A stretch of 31,251 nucleotides of DNA. Source: a virus. Position numbers and translations under genes: made by a program. How positions within the stretch are numbered: position 1 is the stretch's first letter; each line of letters opens with the position of its first letter. The notes under the pieces were generated by a model. The model did not search any database and was not told the DNA's origin. It was given only the letters and a program-made list of their open reading frames with translations. Shown piece after piece: positions 6,290 to 14,102 of the stretch. The stretch lies in the IMG/VR virus record IMGVR_UViG_3300028392_000211, positions 1 to 31,251 of that record. The stretch is one strand, 5' to 3'.

Positions 6290-6534
6290 ACGTAACCGTT
6301 TATACAAATAAAAACTGCGTACAGTGCGATGCAACGAAGCGTTGGCTAGAGCAGAACAAGATTAATTTTGAAACGGCACTTATCTCAGACTCTCCGGAAG
6401 TTGATGCGCTAATTAAAGAAAAGAATTTTCAAGCCGCTCCAGTAGTAGTAGCTGGCGAAATGTCATGGTCAGGGTTTAGACTAGAAAAGCTTAAGACAAT
6501 TAAGAACATGATTTTTTCAGAGGACCGCAAGTGA
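6286..6534 (+). CDS. nrdH: NrdH-type glutaredoxin
   Basis: 82 residues with a thioredoxin fold: active-site CVQC (Cys11, Cys14) after the first strand, the cis-Pro segment APVVV, and WSGFR near the C-terminus, a hallmark of NrdH redoxins. NrdH supplies electrons to class Ib ribonucleotide reductase and so supports dNTP supply for phage replication. No reductase gene lies in the window, so it may serve the host enzyme or one encoded elsewhere in the phage. Confidence 0.88.
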   Translation: MNVTVYTNKNCVQCDATKRWLEQNKINFETALISDSPEVDALIKEKNFQAAPVVVAGEMSWSGFRLEKLKTIKNMIFSEDRK

Positions 6535-6713
6535 GCGACCGTATTGAGCTAACTAAAAAAGATGTAATTGGATTTGCTATCATCTTGTTTCTTATGGTAG
6601 GCTCACTAGTCTACGGTTATTTTTTACTAAAGAAAGAAGCTCCGTCTAACTGCTGGTCTCAGTACGCAACTGAAGATGAGGCAATTATGCACTGCGAGAA
6701 ACATAATGGCTGA
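6531..6713 (+). CDS. Small single-pass membrane protein
   Basis: 60 residues from a GTG that overlaps the NrdH stop (GTGA). One membrane helix (VIGFAIILFLMVGSLVYGYFL, written here only in part as VIGFAIILFLMVGSL) is followed by a soluble tail with NCWSQYATEDEAIMHCE, where two Cys could form a disulfide outside the cell. Unknown function. Confidence 0.65.
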   Translation: MSDRIELTKKDVIGFAIILFLMVGSLVYGYFLLKKEAPSNCWSQYATEDEAIMHCEKHNG

Positions 6714-7173
6714 AAAAGATTTTATTGACGACATGTTTGGTGAACTTGACGTTTACTATCCAGGTAGTAAGCGCAAGCGCAAAGAACCTGTTGAAAAACC
6801 GGTTGTCGATAACACTTGGGAAAAAGATTTTTTCCTAAAAACTTTGCCAAATGGTAGAGAGCTGCAAGTTTATACGATAGGCTCTTTAGCTAAAGCATTA
6901 AACCGTACAATTCCAACGCTAAGGCAATGGATGCAACGAGGAAAGCTTCCTCAGTCGCCGTACCGTTTACCGTCTAAAACAGACAAGAACGGTAAGGTAG
7001 CTGAGGGAAGGCGTCTTTATAGTAAGGCGATGGTAGAAATTACAGTCGAATTGTTTACAAAAGCTGGACTTTTGGACGCAGATCGTATAGACTGGGATAC
7101 ACACCGGAATTTTACTAGTAAGATAGCCGAGGCGTGGGAATCAATCCGCGCAGAAGAATCACAATCAAATTAA
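6706..7173 (+). CDS. MerR-like helix-turn-helix protein
   Basis: The start is taken at 6706 (MAEKDF); an ATG at 6676 in frame would add ten unlikely residues. Residues about 54-130 read as a winged helix of MerR/excisionase type: VYTIGSLAKALNRTIPTLRQ, then WMQRGKLP, a basic wing with Lys and Arg, and GRRLYSKAMVEI. An acidic and Lys-rich N-terminal arm precedes it. It is likely to bind DNA, as a regulator or as a replication accessory factor, given its place just ahead of the SSB and polymerase genes. Confidence 0.7.
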   Translation: MAEKDFIDDMFGELDVYYPGSKRKRKEPVEKPVVDNTWEKDFFLKTLPNGRELQVYTIGSLAKALNRTIPTLRQWMQRGKLPQSPYRLPSKTDKNGKVAEGRRLYSKAMVEITVELFTKAGLLDADRIDWDTHRNFTSKIAEAWESIRAEESQSN

Positions 7174-7186
7174 TTAAGGAAAATAA

Positions 7187-7840
7187 ATGCCAATCAACAA
7201 TGCCCCAGATGCCGCTAGCTACCTTGCCGACGACATCGATGCCCGTCCATCACAGGCCACAGCAACATCATCAGTCCAATCAGGCTGGGATGCAGCTGGT
7301 AGCCTAAGCACCTCAAGTGACTTCCCAACAGAAGTTAAGTTTGAGGAAAACAAGCACCAGGTATTCAAGTTCTTAGATGAGAGCGGACCTTTTGCTATTT
7401 ACAAGCAGCACTTCCTAAAGCAGAAGACAAGCGGTAAGCGCTCGTATGTCTGCATCGGTGCTAACTGCCCACTCTGTGTCAAGCTTGAAGACAGACCAGA
7501 GAACAAGCGCGCATTTACAGTTGTAACCCTAAACTCACCAGAGGGTATGCAGCGTCAGATGCTAATTTCAGGTGCACGCCTATACCAGGCCTTGCACGCC
7601 GCACACTACTCACCACAGGGTCCTTTGACTAAGGGATACTGGGCTGTTGTACGTATCGGTAAGGGTCCACAGACCAATTACACAGTAACTCCAATTAAGG
7701 AACGCGACCTTGATGAGGACTGGAACCTAGATGCAGCAGCAGCTGCAAAGGTTGTAGAAGCCTCAGAGGTTTACACTCGCGGTCTAATCAAAGAGCACTC
7801 ATTCGAAGAGCTCGACGAAATCGCAGATTCTTTAATCTAG
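7187..7840 (+). CDS. Probable ssDNA-binding protein (gp32-like)
   Basis: 217 residues. A Ser/Thr-rich N-terminus leads into VFKFLDESGPFAIYKQHF, then a zinc-site-like cluster YVCIGANCPLC (Cys89, Cys94, Cys97), and an OB-fold-like part with VVTLNSPEG, YWAVVRIGKGPQ and NYTVTPIKERDLDEDW. The end is acidic (EELDEIADSLI), as in SSBs that recruit partners. The layout recalls T4 gp32, a cooperative ssDNA binder. Its position next to PolA and RecA supports the call. Codon choice is notably uniform, which suggests high expression. Confidence 0.65.
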   Translation: MPINNAPDAASYLADDIDARPSQATATSSVQSGWDAAGSLSTSSDFPTEVKFEENKHQVFKFLDESGPFAIYKQHFLKQKTSGKRSYVCIGANCPLCVKLEDRPENKRAFTVVTLNSPEGMQRQMLISGARLYQALHAAHYSPQGPLTKGYWAVVRIGKGPQTNYTVTPIKERDLDEDWNLDAAAAAKVVEASEVYTRGLIKEHSFEELDEIADSLI

Positions 7841-7853
7841 ATTCGATAGTAGT

Positions 7854-7891
7854 GGGCGGGGATTTGACATCTCCGCCCATTACGCTATTGT
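7854..7891 (+). promoter_or_regulatory. Promoter with -35 inside a hairpin loop, upstream of PolA
   Basis: TTGACA (7864-7869) and TATTGT (7886-7891) are 16 nt apart and stand ten bases before the polymerase ATG. The -35 falls in the loop of a 10-bp stem, GGGCGGGGAT (7854-7863) with ATCTCCGCCC (7869-7878), with one G-T wobble. The stem could end transcription from the SSB gene while the promoter restarts it for PolA, or could be an operator. Confidence 0.5.
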
Positions 7892-7900
7892 GGAGTTATT

Positions 7901-9883
7901 ATGAATATTATTACTACTGCCGAACAACTTGCCGAGATGGTAGATTACTACCTAACTCAAGATGCGTTTGCCTTTGACGTTGAAACCGTAGGCCCTCGCC
8001 GAGGTATGACCCCTGTGAACGAAGTCCTTTGGATTACGTTTGCTACCAATGGCCGATGTGACGTTATCCCCATGGGACACCCGCACGGTGACTTTATTGA
8101 AGAAGTTTTCCCACTGACTGGCCAGGGCGAAGTTCGCAAGGAAAAGGGATTGCCCCTTAGACCTAGCGACTACAGCCGTGACTCAAAGAAAGCTACTAAA
8201 GTTTTTGGGCCTGCACCAGAGCAGCTGTATCCAGCTGAGGTGTTCAAGGCCTTAGAGCCACTAATGTTTTCAGAAACTATCCTTACCATTGGACACAATC
8301 TAGTGTTTGACCTTACGTCAGTTGCAAAGTACTACGGCGGACGTGTTCCAGCTGGCCCTTACTTTGACACGATGATTGCATCATTTATTTCGGACAACCG
8401 CAATAAAAATAAATGCGGTCTTGCTGACTGCCTTAAGCGCGAGTTTGGCTATGAGATGGAAAAGGGCGTTGGTAAAGAGGTTGAGGTTTATGACTTCAAC
8501 ACTGTAGCCAAATACGCATATCTAGACTCAAAGTACACTTTCCTATTGTGGAAGTCACTTGTGCCAAAATTAGAAGCTGGTGACCTTAACCGCGTTTTCA
8601 GTTTAGAGATGGACGTTTTACGAGTCCTTTGTGACATGAAGCTAACCGGTGCCGTAATTGACACTGACTCACTAGAGCAGTTAAAGATTGACCTAGAGGC
8701 TAAGGTAGACGAGGCTCGTGGAAATATCTATAAAGCTGCGGGTCGTGAGTTTAATATCAACTCTAACCAGGAAAAGCAGGCTTTACTGTACGGCTCTAAA
8801 GAAGACGGTGGCCGTGGTCTAAAAGCTAAGGTATTAACTACTAAGGGTAATCAGAAAGATAAAGATGGTACAGAGCTATCTGCGTCCGATTACTCAGTAT
8901 CAGCCGAGGCACTAGAGCCTTACCGCGACAAAGACCCATTAGTTACCGCACTGTTAGAGTACGCCGATTATAATAAGCTTCTTTCAACTTATGTAATCCC
9001 ATATCTAGGCGGAGAGATTGAGCGTACAACTTCTGGAAAAACGCGTACAGAGACCAAGGACACCCTTTTAATTAATGGGCGACTACACGGTGACTTTGTG
9101 CAGCACGGGGCTGAGACAGGCCGTTTCTCAAGCCGTAACCCTAATCTGCAGAACGTACCGGCACCGCACACGCCACATGGTAAAGCTATCCGTAACTTGT
9201 TCGTAGCTCCTCCAGGTCACAAACTGGTTGTTGCGGACTACTCACAGATTGAGCCACGCGTTATTGCGTCTTTCTCAGAAGACCCAATTATGATGGACAA
9301 CTACCTAGAGGGCAGAGATATCTATACGACCATCGGTGACACTATGGGCGTAGACCGTAAGGCAGGTAAGGTACTTGTTCTAGCCATGGCCTATGGTGTT
9401 GGACCAGACAAGATTGCTTCATCTATCGGGTGTACTAAGACCGAAGCTAAAAACCTATTAGATCGTTTTGCTAAGGAGTTTCCTGCAATTTCTGCTTATC
9501 GTTCTAAAGTTATTTCAGCTACTCGTGCAGGTAAGCCCGTAGCGCACATTAAAACCCTTACAGGACGCCGTCGCTACTTGCCAGAGATTATGTCAAGAGA
9601 TAACGGAACTCGCGCCCAGGCCGAACGTCAGGCGTTTAATACTAAGATTCAGGGCAGTGCTGCAGACATCATTAAGATTGCTATGGTGCGGGCCTGGTCA
9701 ATGATTCCAAAAGAAGCACGTCTAATCCTTACAGTTCACGATGAACTTGTATTGACTACTCCTGCTGAACTAGCGGATGAAACCGCAGAAATCCTGCGTC
9801 AAGCAATGGAGGATATTCAAGTCCTAAAAGTACCATTGATTGCAGATATCAAGATAGTTGATAGATGGGGAGAAGCAAAGTGA
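7901..9883 (+). CDS. Family A DNA polymerase with 3'-5' exonuclease
   Basis: The 660-residue protein has a proofreading domain (AFDVETVG with Asp26/Glu28; GHNLVFDL; YAYLDSKYTF) and a polymerase domain: motif A VVADYSQIEPR (Asp446), motif B RKAGKVLVLAMAYG (486-499), motif C VHDELV (His613-Asp614-Glu615). No 5' nuclease domain is present, as in T7-like and other phage enzymes. It is the replicative polymerase of the phage. The residue matching Phe762 of E. coli Pol I is Leu494, a variant reported in virioplankton and associated with slower, more accurate synthesis and with temperate lifestyles. GGAG lies seven to ten bases before the ATG. Confidence 0.96.
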   Translation: MNIITTAEQLAEMVDYYLTQDAFAFDVETVGPRRGMTPVNEVLWITFATNGRCDVIPMGHPHGDFIEEVFPLTGQGEVRKEKGLPLRPSDYSRDSKKATKVFGPAPEQLYPAEVFKALEPLMFSETILTIGHNLVFDLTSVAKYYGGRVPAGPYFDTMIASFISDNRNKNKCGLADCLKREFGYEMEKGVGKEVEVYDFNTVAKYAYLDSKYTFLLWKSLVPKLEAGDLNRVFSLEMDVLRVLCDMKLTGAVIDTDSLEQLKIDLEAKVDEARGNIYKAAGREFNINSNQEKQALLYGSKEDGGRGLKAKVLTTKGNQKDKDGTELSASDYSVSAEALEPYRDKDPLVTALLEYADYNKLLSTYVIPYLGGEIERTTSGKTRTETKDTLLINGRLHGDFVQHGAETGRFSSRNPNLQNVPAPHTPHGKAIRNLFVAPPGHKLVVADYSQIEPRVIASFSEDPIMMDNYLEGRDIYTTIGDTMGVDRKAGKVLVLAMAYGVGPDKIASSIGCTKTEAKNLLDRFAKEFPAISAYRSKVISATRAGKPVAHIKTLTGRRRYLPEIMSRDNGTRAQAERQAFNTKIQGSAADIIKIAMVRAWSMIPKEARLILTVHDELVLTTPAELADETAEILRQAMEDIQVLKVPLIADIKIVDRWGEAK

Positions 9884-10323
9884 ACGGCGACGAAAACGGC
9901 GGAAAAGAAATACATCAAGTACCAGTATCTACTTTGTACAGATGGTATTTGTATGACATTATCGGTGATGATGCCGATAAACATGTTGACATATTTAGCC
10001 TGTCCCACGTAAGTATTGAAGGACATGAAAAAGAATTGGAAGATTCAGAGCTTAGAATTTTAGAGATTGAGCCTCTATTTCCATTCCTTAGTTTGTATGC
10101 AGGCATGAACGCAGAGTACTCATACGAAGTACACAAAGCACAAATGATGAAGATTCCGGGAATCTCAGAATCTATGATAGAATCAAGCTCCGATAACTTA
10201 AAAGAGTTTTATAGCAACCTGGCTTTTAATGCATTAACTGCTGCATTAGCTTCTGCTGTTAGCCTTAAACTAGTTGAGTTACGCGGACTTTTTACAGGAA
10301 TAAAGGAGCAAGAAGATGAATAA
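9880..10323 (+). CDS. Conserved-looking hypothetical phage protein
   Basis: I take GTG at 9880, which overlaps the polymerase stop (GTGA) and follows GGGAGA; an ATG at 9865 lacks a ribosome-binding site. The 147-residue product begins with VSTLYRWYLYDIIGDDADKH, then a strongly acidic helix region and a C-terminal helix rich in Ala/Leu. It is all-helical by appearance. Location between PolA and the RecA group suggests a replication accessory role, which remains a guess. Confidence 0.65.
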   Translation: MNGDENGGKEIHQVPVSTLYRWYLYDIIGDDADKHVDIFSLSHVSIEGHEKELEDSELRILEIEPLFPFLSLYAGMNAEYSYEVHKAQMMKIPGISESMIESSSDNLKEFYSNLAFNALTAALASAVSLKLVELRGLFTGIKEQEDE

Positions 10324-10744
10324 CAATTCATGGTGGGCAGATAAACTTGGTGTACCAAGACAGACTCAATCACAACCAAGATTGCCGGAGCAACAGGTTC
10401 CGGTAGTAAACCCAGGAGTAACCCCACAGTACCCTGGATACACCCCTAATCAGGGTTATCCGCCAGTAACACAGCAGCCTCCTTATAACCCAGAACTGGC
10501 AGGACATATGTTGCCAGCCAGTGCTATGAATCCAGGCCGTTGTCCTAACTGTTCCAGCGGCAATTATGGAAAGATGACACCAGAGACAGCCCCTCGATGC
10601 TATGACTGCGGTTATCCTATTCAACAGTCAGGCTCAGGTATGCCAGGAGTTAGAGTACCTACTAATGGAAACACTGCAGCCGCTAAACAAATCAGTACAG
10701 CAAATAATTTCAACCCCGGCACAATTGTAGATAGGATTGGCTAA
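10316..10744 (+). CDS. Proline-rich zinc-ribbon protein
   Basis: 142 residues: a Trp-containing N-terminus (NSWWADKLG), a Pro/Gln/Tyr-rich disordered stretch (about 20-65), a zinc ribbon of two pairs (CPNC near 77-80 and CYDCGYP near 95), and a Gly/Ser/Thr-rich tail ending NPGTIVDRIG. AAAGGAG lies upstream. A disordered linker with one zinc ribbon suggests an adaptor that binds protein or nucleic acid near the recombinase. Confidence 0.65.
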   Translation: MNNNSWWADKLGVPRQTQSQPRLPEQQVPVVNPGVTPQYPGYTPNQGYPPVTQQPPYNPELAGHMLPASAMNPGRCPNCSSGNYGKMTPETAPRCYDCGYPIQQSGSGMPGVRVPTNGNTAAAKQISTANNFNPGTIVDRIG

Positions 10745-11760
10745 TGTCACTTCAAAAAGTTCTAGCACAAATCAATAAGAAGTATGGCGAAAACACCGTT
10801 GTACTAGCATCAGACGTAGCTGCACCAACTCGTTTCACATCAGGCTCATTGTCGCTAGATATGATTTTGGGTGGCGGTTGGCCAACTAACCAGTGGCACG
10901 AGATTATCGGTGAGGCAAGCAATGGTAAAACCGCATTAGCACTTAAGACCATTGCTGCTAACCAAAAGCGTGACCCTAATTTTACAACTATTTGGATTGC
11001 TGCTGAGCAGTGGGTACCAGAGTACGCAGAGATGTGTGGCGTAGACCAAACACGCGTTCACGTATTTACCAGCAACGTCATGGAAACAGCCCTTACAGCG
11101 GTCCTAGAGTTCATTGAGACCAAAGAAGTAGACTGTGTGGTAATTGACTCACTTCCAGCCCTTGTGCCTTCAGCAGAAGACGAGAAAGAGATGGATGAGT
11201 TTACCGTTGGCCGTGGCGCAATGCTTATGGGCAAGTTTTTCCGCAAGATGGAAAAAGCCGGCAAGCGTGACCTACTAGGTGGCGAACGCCCTTTTATTGG
11301 TCTAATCATTAACCAGTTCCGTATGAAGATTGGTGTCATGTACGGTGACCCTCGTACTACCCCAGGTGGTGAAGCTAAAAACTATTTCTTCTTTACTCGT
11401 ATTGACGTTAAGCGTGACGAGTGGATTGAGATTGGCACAGGTCAGGAAAAGCGTAAGGTCGGTCAAACTATCAAGTTCCAGACTAGAAAGAACAAGTCAG
11501 CCCCTCCGGGACAGACTGCCTTTGTAGACTTCTACTTTGATGATGGTGCCGGCATTGACAAGGGAGAGTATGACTTTGCTAAAGAAATAGTATCCCTAGC
11601 AATCATTAATAAGATTGTTACACGAGCTGGTGCCTATTATCGTTACTCAGAGCGTCAGTGGCAGGGTGCAGATGCATTGCTTAATTCAATTCGTGAAGAG
11701 GTTGATTTGCAAGAGCAGTTGACTAAGGACGTGATGAGCACCCTAAAGGGAGTTCTATAA
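10744..11760 (+). CDS. RecA/UvsX-like recombinase
   Basis: The 338-residue protein carries the RecA core: SLSLDMILGGGWP, Walker A GEASNGKT (56-63), a strand with the catalytic acidic residue in IAAEQW (about 85-90), Walker B VVIDSLPAL (132-140), and an L1/L2-like region with NQFRMKIGVMYGDPRTTPGG. Such proteins form filaments on ssDNA and drive strand exchange, used by phages for recombination-dependent replication and repair. It is shorter than bacterial RecA and lacks an obvious C-terminal domain. Its ATG overlaps the stop before it (TAATG). Confidence 0.93.
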   Translation: MSLQKVLAQINKKYGENTVVLASDVAAPTRFTSGSLSLDMILGGGWPTNQWHEIIGEASNGKTALALKTIAANQKRDPNFTTIWIAAEQWVPEYAEMCGVDQTRVHVFTSNVMETALTAVLEFIETKEVDCVVIDSLPALVPSAEDEKEMDEFTVGRGAMLMGKFFRKMEKAGKRDLLGGERPFIGLIINQFRMKIGVMYGDPRTTPGGEAKNYFFFTRIDVKRDEWIEIGTGQEKRKVGQTIKFQTRKNKSAPPGQTAFVDFYFDDGAGIDKGEYDFAKEIVSLAIINKIVTRAGAYYRYSERQWQGADALLNSIREEVDLQEQLTKDVMSTLKGVL

Positions 11761-11963
11761 TGCCTAGAGTTAAGTTTATTAGGGCCTGTGCCATCCTTGA
11801 TTGTTCTGTAGACCATTACGCTAAGGGATACTGCAAGCAGCATTACATGGCTGCAAACAGGGAGAAGTTTAATCCCAGCAAGAAACAGGATAAACCAGCA
11901 CCGCCAGAGTTTGACTACGAAGACTTTTGGCAGTTCGTAAAGAAAGAGCTACAGATTGGCTAA
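11760..11963 (+). CDS. Small zinc protein (CxxxxC...CxxHY)
   Basis: 67 residues. An N-terminal CAILDCSVDHYAKGYCKQHY pattern gives three Cys and one or two His, as in small phage zinc knuckles or the zinc half of HNH proteins. The rest is Lys/Pro-rich and ends in an aromatic-acidic helix (FDYEDFWQFVKKEL). It may contact the recombinase or resolvase encoded on either side. AAAGGGAG lies before the ATG, which overlaps the RecA stop. Confidence 0.65.
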   Translation: MPRVKFIRACAILDCSVDHYAKGYCKQHYMAANREKFNPSKKQDKPAPPEFDYEDFWQFVKKELQIG

Positions 11964-12300
11964 ATCAGAAGGACAGAAACAGTCCCTTAAGCATGAGAAA
12001 CGCTTAGCCAAAGCCATCGGAGGTCAACGTAATGTTGCCTCCGGTGCCTTTTGGTTTCGTAAAGGTGACGTAAGGTCACAAGACCTTCTAATTGAGCATA
12101 AATGGACCGGTAAGAAGTCATTTACCCTTAAGTCCGATATCCTAGAGAAGATAACTACAGAGGCCCTCCTGGACAGTCGTACGCCCGTTTTGGGCATAAG
12201 TTTGAATGACATCAACTATGTAGTCATGGACGAAAATGACTTTTTGACTATGCGTGAGTTTCTGTTACAATGTATAGAGGAGCACACGGAAGAGAAGTAA
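11956..12300 (+). CDS. Hjc-like Holliday junction resolvase / PD-(D/E)xK nuclease
   Basis: It starts at TTG (11956), overlapping the previous stop. The 114 residues follow the archaeal Hjc type: EKRLAKAIGG (Glu14), SGAFWFRKGDV (Ser29, Asp38), IEHK (Glu47, Lys49), then TLKSDILEKI and LGISLNDINYVV. These residues bind Mg2+ and cut branched DNA. A RuvC-like enzyme is also encoded 2 kb downstream, so the phage seems to carry two junction nucleases of different folds. One may act on replication forks and the other on recombination or packaging intermediates. Confidence 0.75.
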   Translation: MAKSEGQKQSLKHEKRLAKAIGGQRNVASGAFWFRKGDVRSQDLLIEHKWTGKKSFTLKSDILEKITTEALLDSRTPVLGISLNDINYVVMDENDFLTMREFLLQCIEEHTEEK

Positions 12301-12320
12301 GCTCACTAATTGGAGTACAC

Positions 12321-12698
12321 TTGTCTAACCCGTTTTTTAACCCATCGTCAGAGTCTGACCCTTGGGAATATAACGCTAAATGCGGAGCCGGAACATACGA
12401 TTCGGAAAATAAAAAGTTTTCGTTCGTGTACGACCCTGATCTTTGGTTTCCTCCGCGCGATAAAAAACTATATAAACCAATAGCTGATAAAGCTAAATCA
12501 ATTTGCTTTGGCCGTGACGGCAAGGGCGAATGCCCAGTTAGACTTCAATGTTTAATGGCCGCAGATAAGAATGAAGAAGTGCACGGTATCTGGGGCGGAA
12601 TGAGTCACCGTGAAAGAAATGCCTTAAAACGTAAGGCAGAACGACTAGGAACTACCTTAGAAGAACTTGCTAAAAAAGCTAGTAGACAATCGCAATAA
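12321..12698 (+). CDS. WhiB-family transcription factor
   Basis: A TTG at 12321 with GGAG five bases upstream is chosen; an in-frame ATG at 12270 has no ribosome-binding site and lies in the previous gene. In the 125-residue product the cluster ligands are Cys21, Cys62, Cys71 and Cys77, followed by the signature GIWGG (89-93) and a basic helix SHRERNALKRKAER. WhiB proteins hold a [4Fe-4S] cluster and act on the sigma factor region 4. The middle spacing is CX8C rather than the usual CX2C, so the cluster loop is six residues longer. Actinophage WhiB proteins are known to reprogram host transcription and block superinfection. Confidence 0.85.
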   Translation: MSNPFFNPSSESDPWEYNAKCGAGTYDSENKKFSFVYDPDLWFPPRDKKLYKPIADKAKSICFGRDGKGECPVRLQCLMAADKNEEVHGIWGGMSHRERNALKRKAERLGTTLEELAKKASRQSQ

Positions 12699-12732
12699 AG
12701 TGTGCTATGTTCTTCAGTGGAGGACATAAAAC

Positions 12733-13608
12733 ATGCCAGAGAAAAAACTAAAAAGATTGCCTGCCGGTGCATTGAAGAACTTTGTAGACGCAGGTAAATC
12801 AACTACTAGAGTGATTAGCAAAGTTGAACGCTTTGTATTATCACAACCAATTGATAATTCCCGTTCGTTTGATGGGCTACATCCATCAGCTATGGTGAGC
12901 CCTTACTGGTGCCACAGAGCATCGTATTTTCATCTAAAAGGTAATCACCCTACACCAGAAGCTCGGCAGTTTAAGCGCGAACTTATTTTTGCGCAAGGTC
13001 ATGGTATTCACCACACTTGGCAAAACTGGTTACGCGACATGGGTAAGCTGTACGGTGTATGGAAGTGTCTTAACTGTGATACGCATTTCTGGGACACTAG
13101 CCCAGTTAACTGTGACGCCTGCCAATCAAACGGCCCATTGGTTTACAAAGAAGTACCAGTAGAAAGTAAAGAGCTAATGATTACCGGCCATTCAGATGGT
13201 TGGCTAAAAGGATTTGGCGATGACCTAATGCTTGAAATTAAGTCAGTAGGTGCCGGTACATTTATGTGGTATGACCGGTCTAACTGGTTTGCGTCAGACC
13301 AAAATTTTGATGCGGCCTGGAAAAACCTTAAGTCACCGTTTGAGTCACACATTGCTCAGGTACAGTTGTACATGAAAGTACTAGAAGTATCTGGACGTAC
13401 AGATGTACCGCAAGAGGCAGTGCTAATTTATGAAGCAAAGCCTACGCAAGAAGTAAAAGAATTTGTAGTCCGTAAAGATGATTGGGCAATTCAGCCGATT
13501 ATTGACGGAGCAAAACTTGTGGTAGACTCACTAAGTAAGAATGTCGCCCCAGACTGTAATGTCGGTGGAGCGCTAAAGTGCAAACAATGCGGAGGGTTCA
13601 ACGAATGA
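12733..13608 (+). CDS. Cas4/RecB-like exonuclease with zinc ribbon and probable Fe-S cluster
   Basis: This 291-residue nuclease has a PD-(D/E)xK core: His93/His94 in GHGIHHTW, Asp155 in GHSDG, EIK (168-170) and the helix HIAQVQLYM with Gln209 and Tyr213. Cys60 (YWCHR) together with Cys275, Cys283 and Cys286 at the C-terminus match the split [4Fe-4S] arrangement of Cas4 and AddB. Between motif I and the catalytic Asp, a zinc ribbon (CLNC 112-115, CDAC 127-130) is inserted. It probably resects DNA ends to make ssDNA for the RecA-like protein. No Cas genes or CRISPR array are present. Confidence 0.85.
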   Translation: MPEKKLKRLPAGALKNFVDAGKSTTRVISKVERFVLSQPIDNSRSFDGLHPSAMVSPYWCHRASYFHLKGNHPTPEARQFKRELIFAQGHGIHHTWQNWLRDMGKLYGVWKCLNCDTHFWDTSPVNCDACQSNGPLVYKEVPVESKELMITGHSDGWLKGFGDDLMLEIKSVGAGTFMWYDRSNWFASDQNFDAAWKNLKSPFESHIAQVQLYMKVLEVSGRTDVPQEAVLIYEAKPTQEVKEFVVRKDDWAIQPIIDGAKLVVDSLSKNVAPDCNVGGALKCKQCGGFNE

Positions 13609-14102
13609 CAAAACTAATCACAAACGACACTAGCAAGTACGTACTAGACATGCTGGATGAGCAAGGTCTGGTGGTTGACCGTGAGACACATATACCTAGA
13701 CCAGAACTACCGGCCGACATCACTGAACTAGACGACGAAGACCTAATGCGTTTATATACACATTTGTCAGCGTACAGTGACTTCCTTAACACACAGCTGG
13801 CCTGCGCAATCATTGATGAAAAAGAAGCGGAACGTAATAAGGATTACGCTGAGTCAGAAGCGATGTTGCGTCACCAAACAAATAACGCAAAGACCACAGT
13901 TACTATTATTAAAGCCCTGGTTGATGGCGACCCTACACTGGGCGATGTTCGTCAGGATGCCTTAGTTAAGTACTCATATCGTAAGATGCTAGAGACCATG
14001 GTAAATAACTATGAGCGTAGCACTGCCGTATGTAGCCGTGAACTAACCCGCAGAACATCTGGCGATAACTTTAAGACCAGAAGTCGTAAGTTCACAGCAT
14101 AA
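13605..14102 (+). CDS. Hypothetical helical protein between exonuclease and RuvC
   Basis: The start at 13605 overlaps the nuclease stop (ATGA) and follows GGAGGG. The 165 residues are predicted largely helical: LDDEDLMRLYTHLSAYSDFL, then a region rich in Ala/Glu with many charged residues, and a basic C-terminus (ELTRRTSGDNFKTRSRKF). The layout suggests a coiled-coil protein that may help the neighbouring recombination enzymes. No catalytic motif is seen. Confidence 0.7.
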   Translation: MTKLITNDTSKYVLDMLDEQGLVVDRETHIPRPELPADITELDDEDLMRLYTHLSAYSDFLNTQLACAIIDEKEAERNKDYAESEAMLRHQTNNAKTTVTIIKALVDGDPTLGDVRQDALVKYSYRKMLETMVNNYERSTAVCSRELTRRTSGDNFKTRSRKFTA

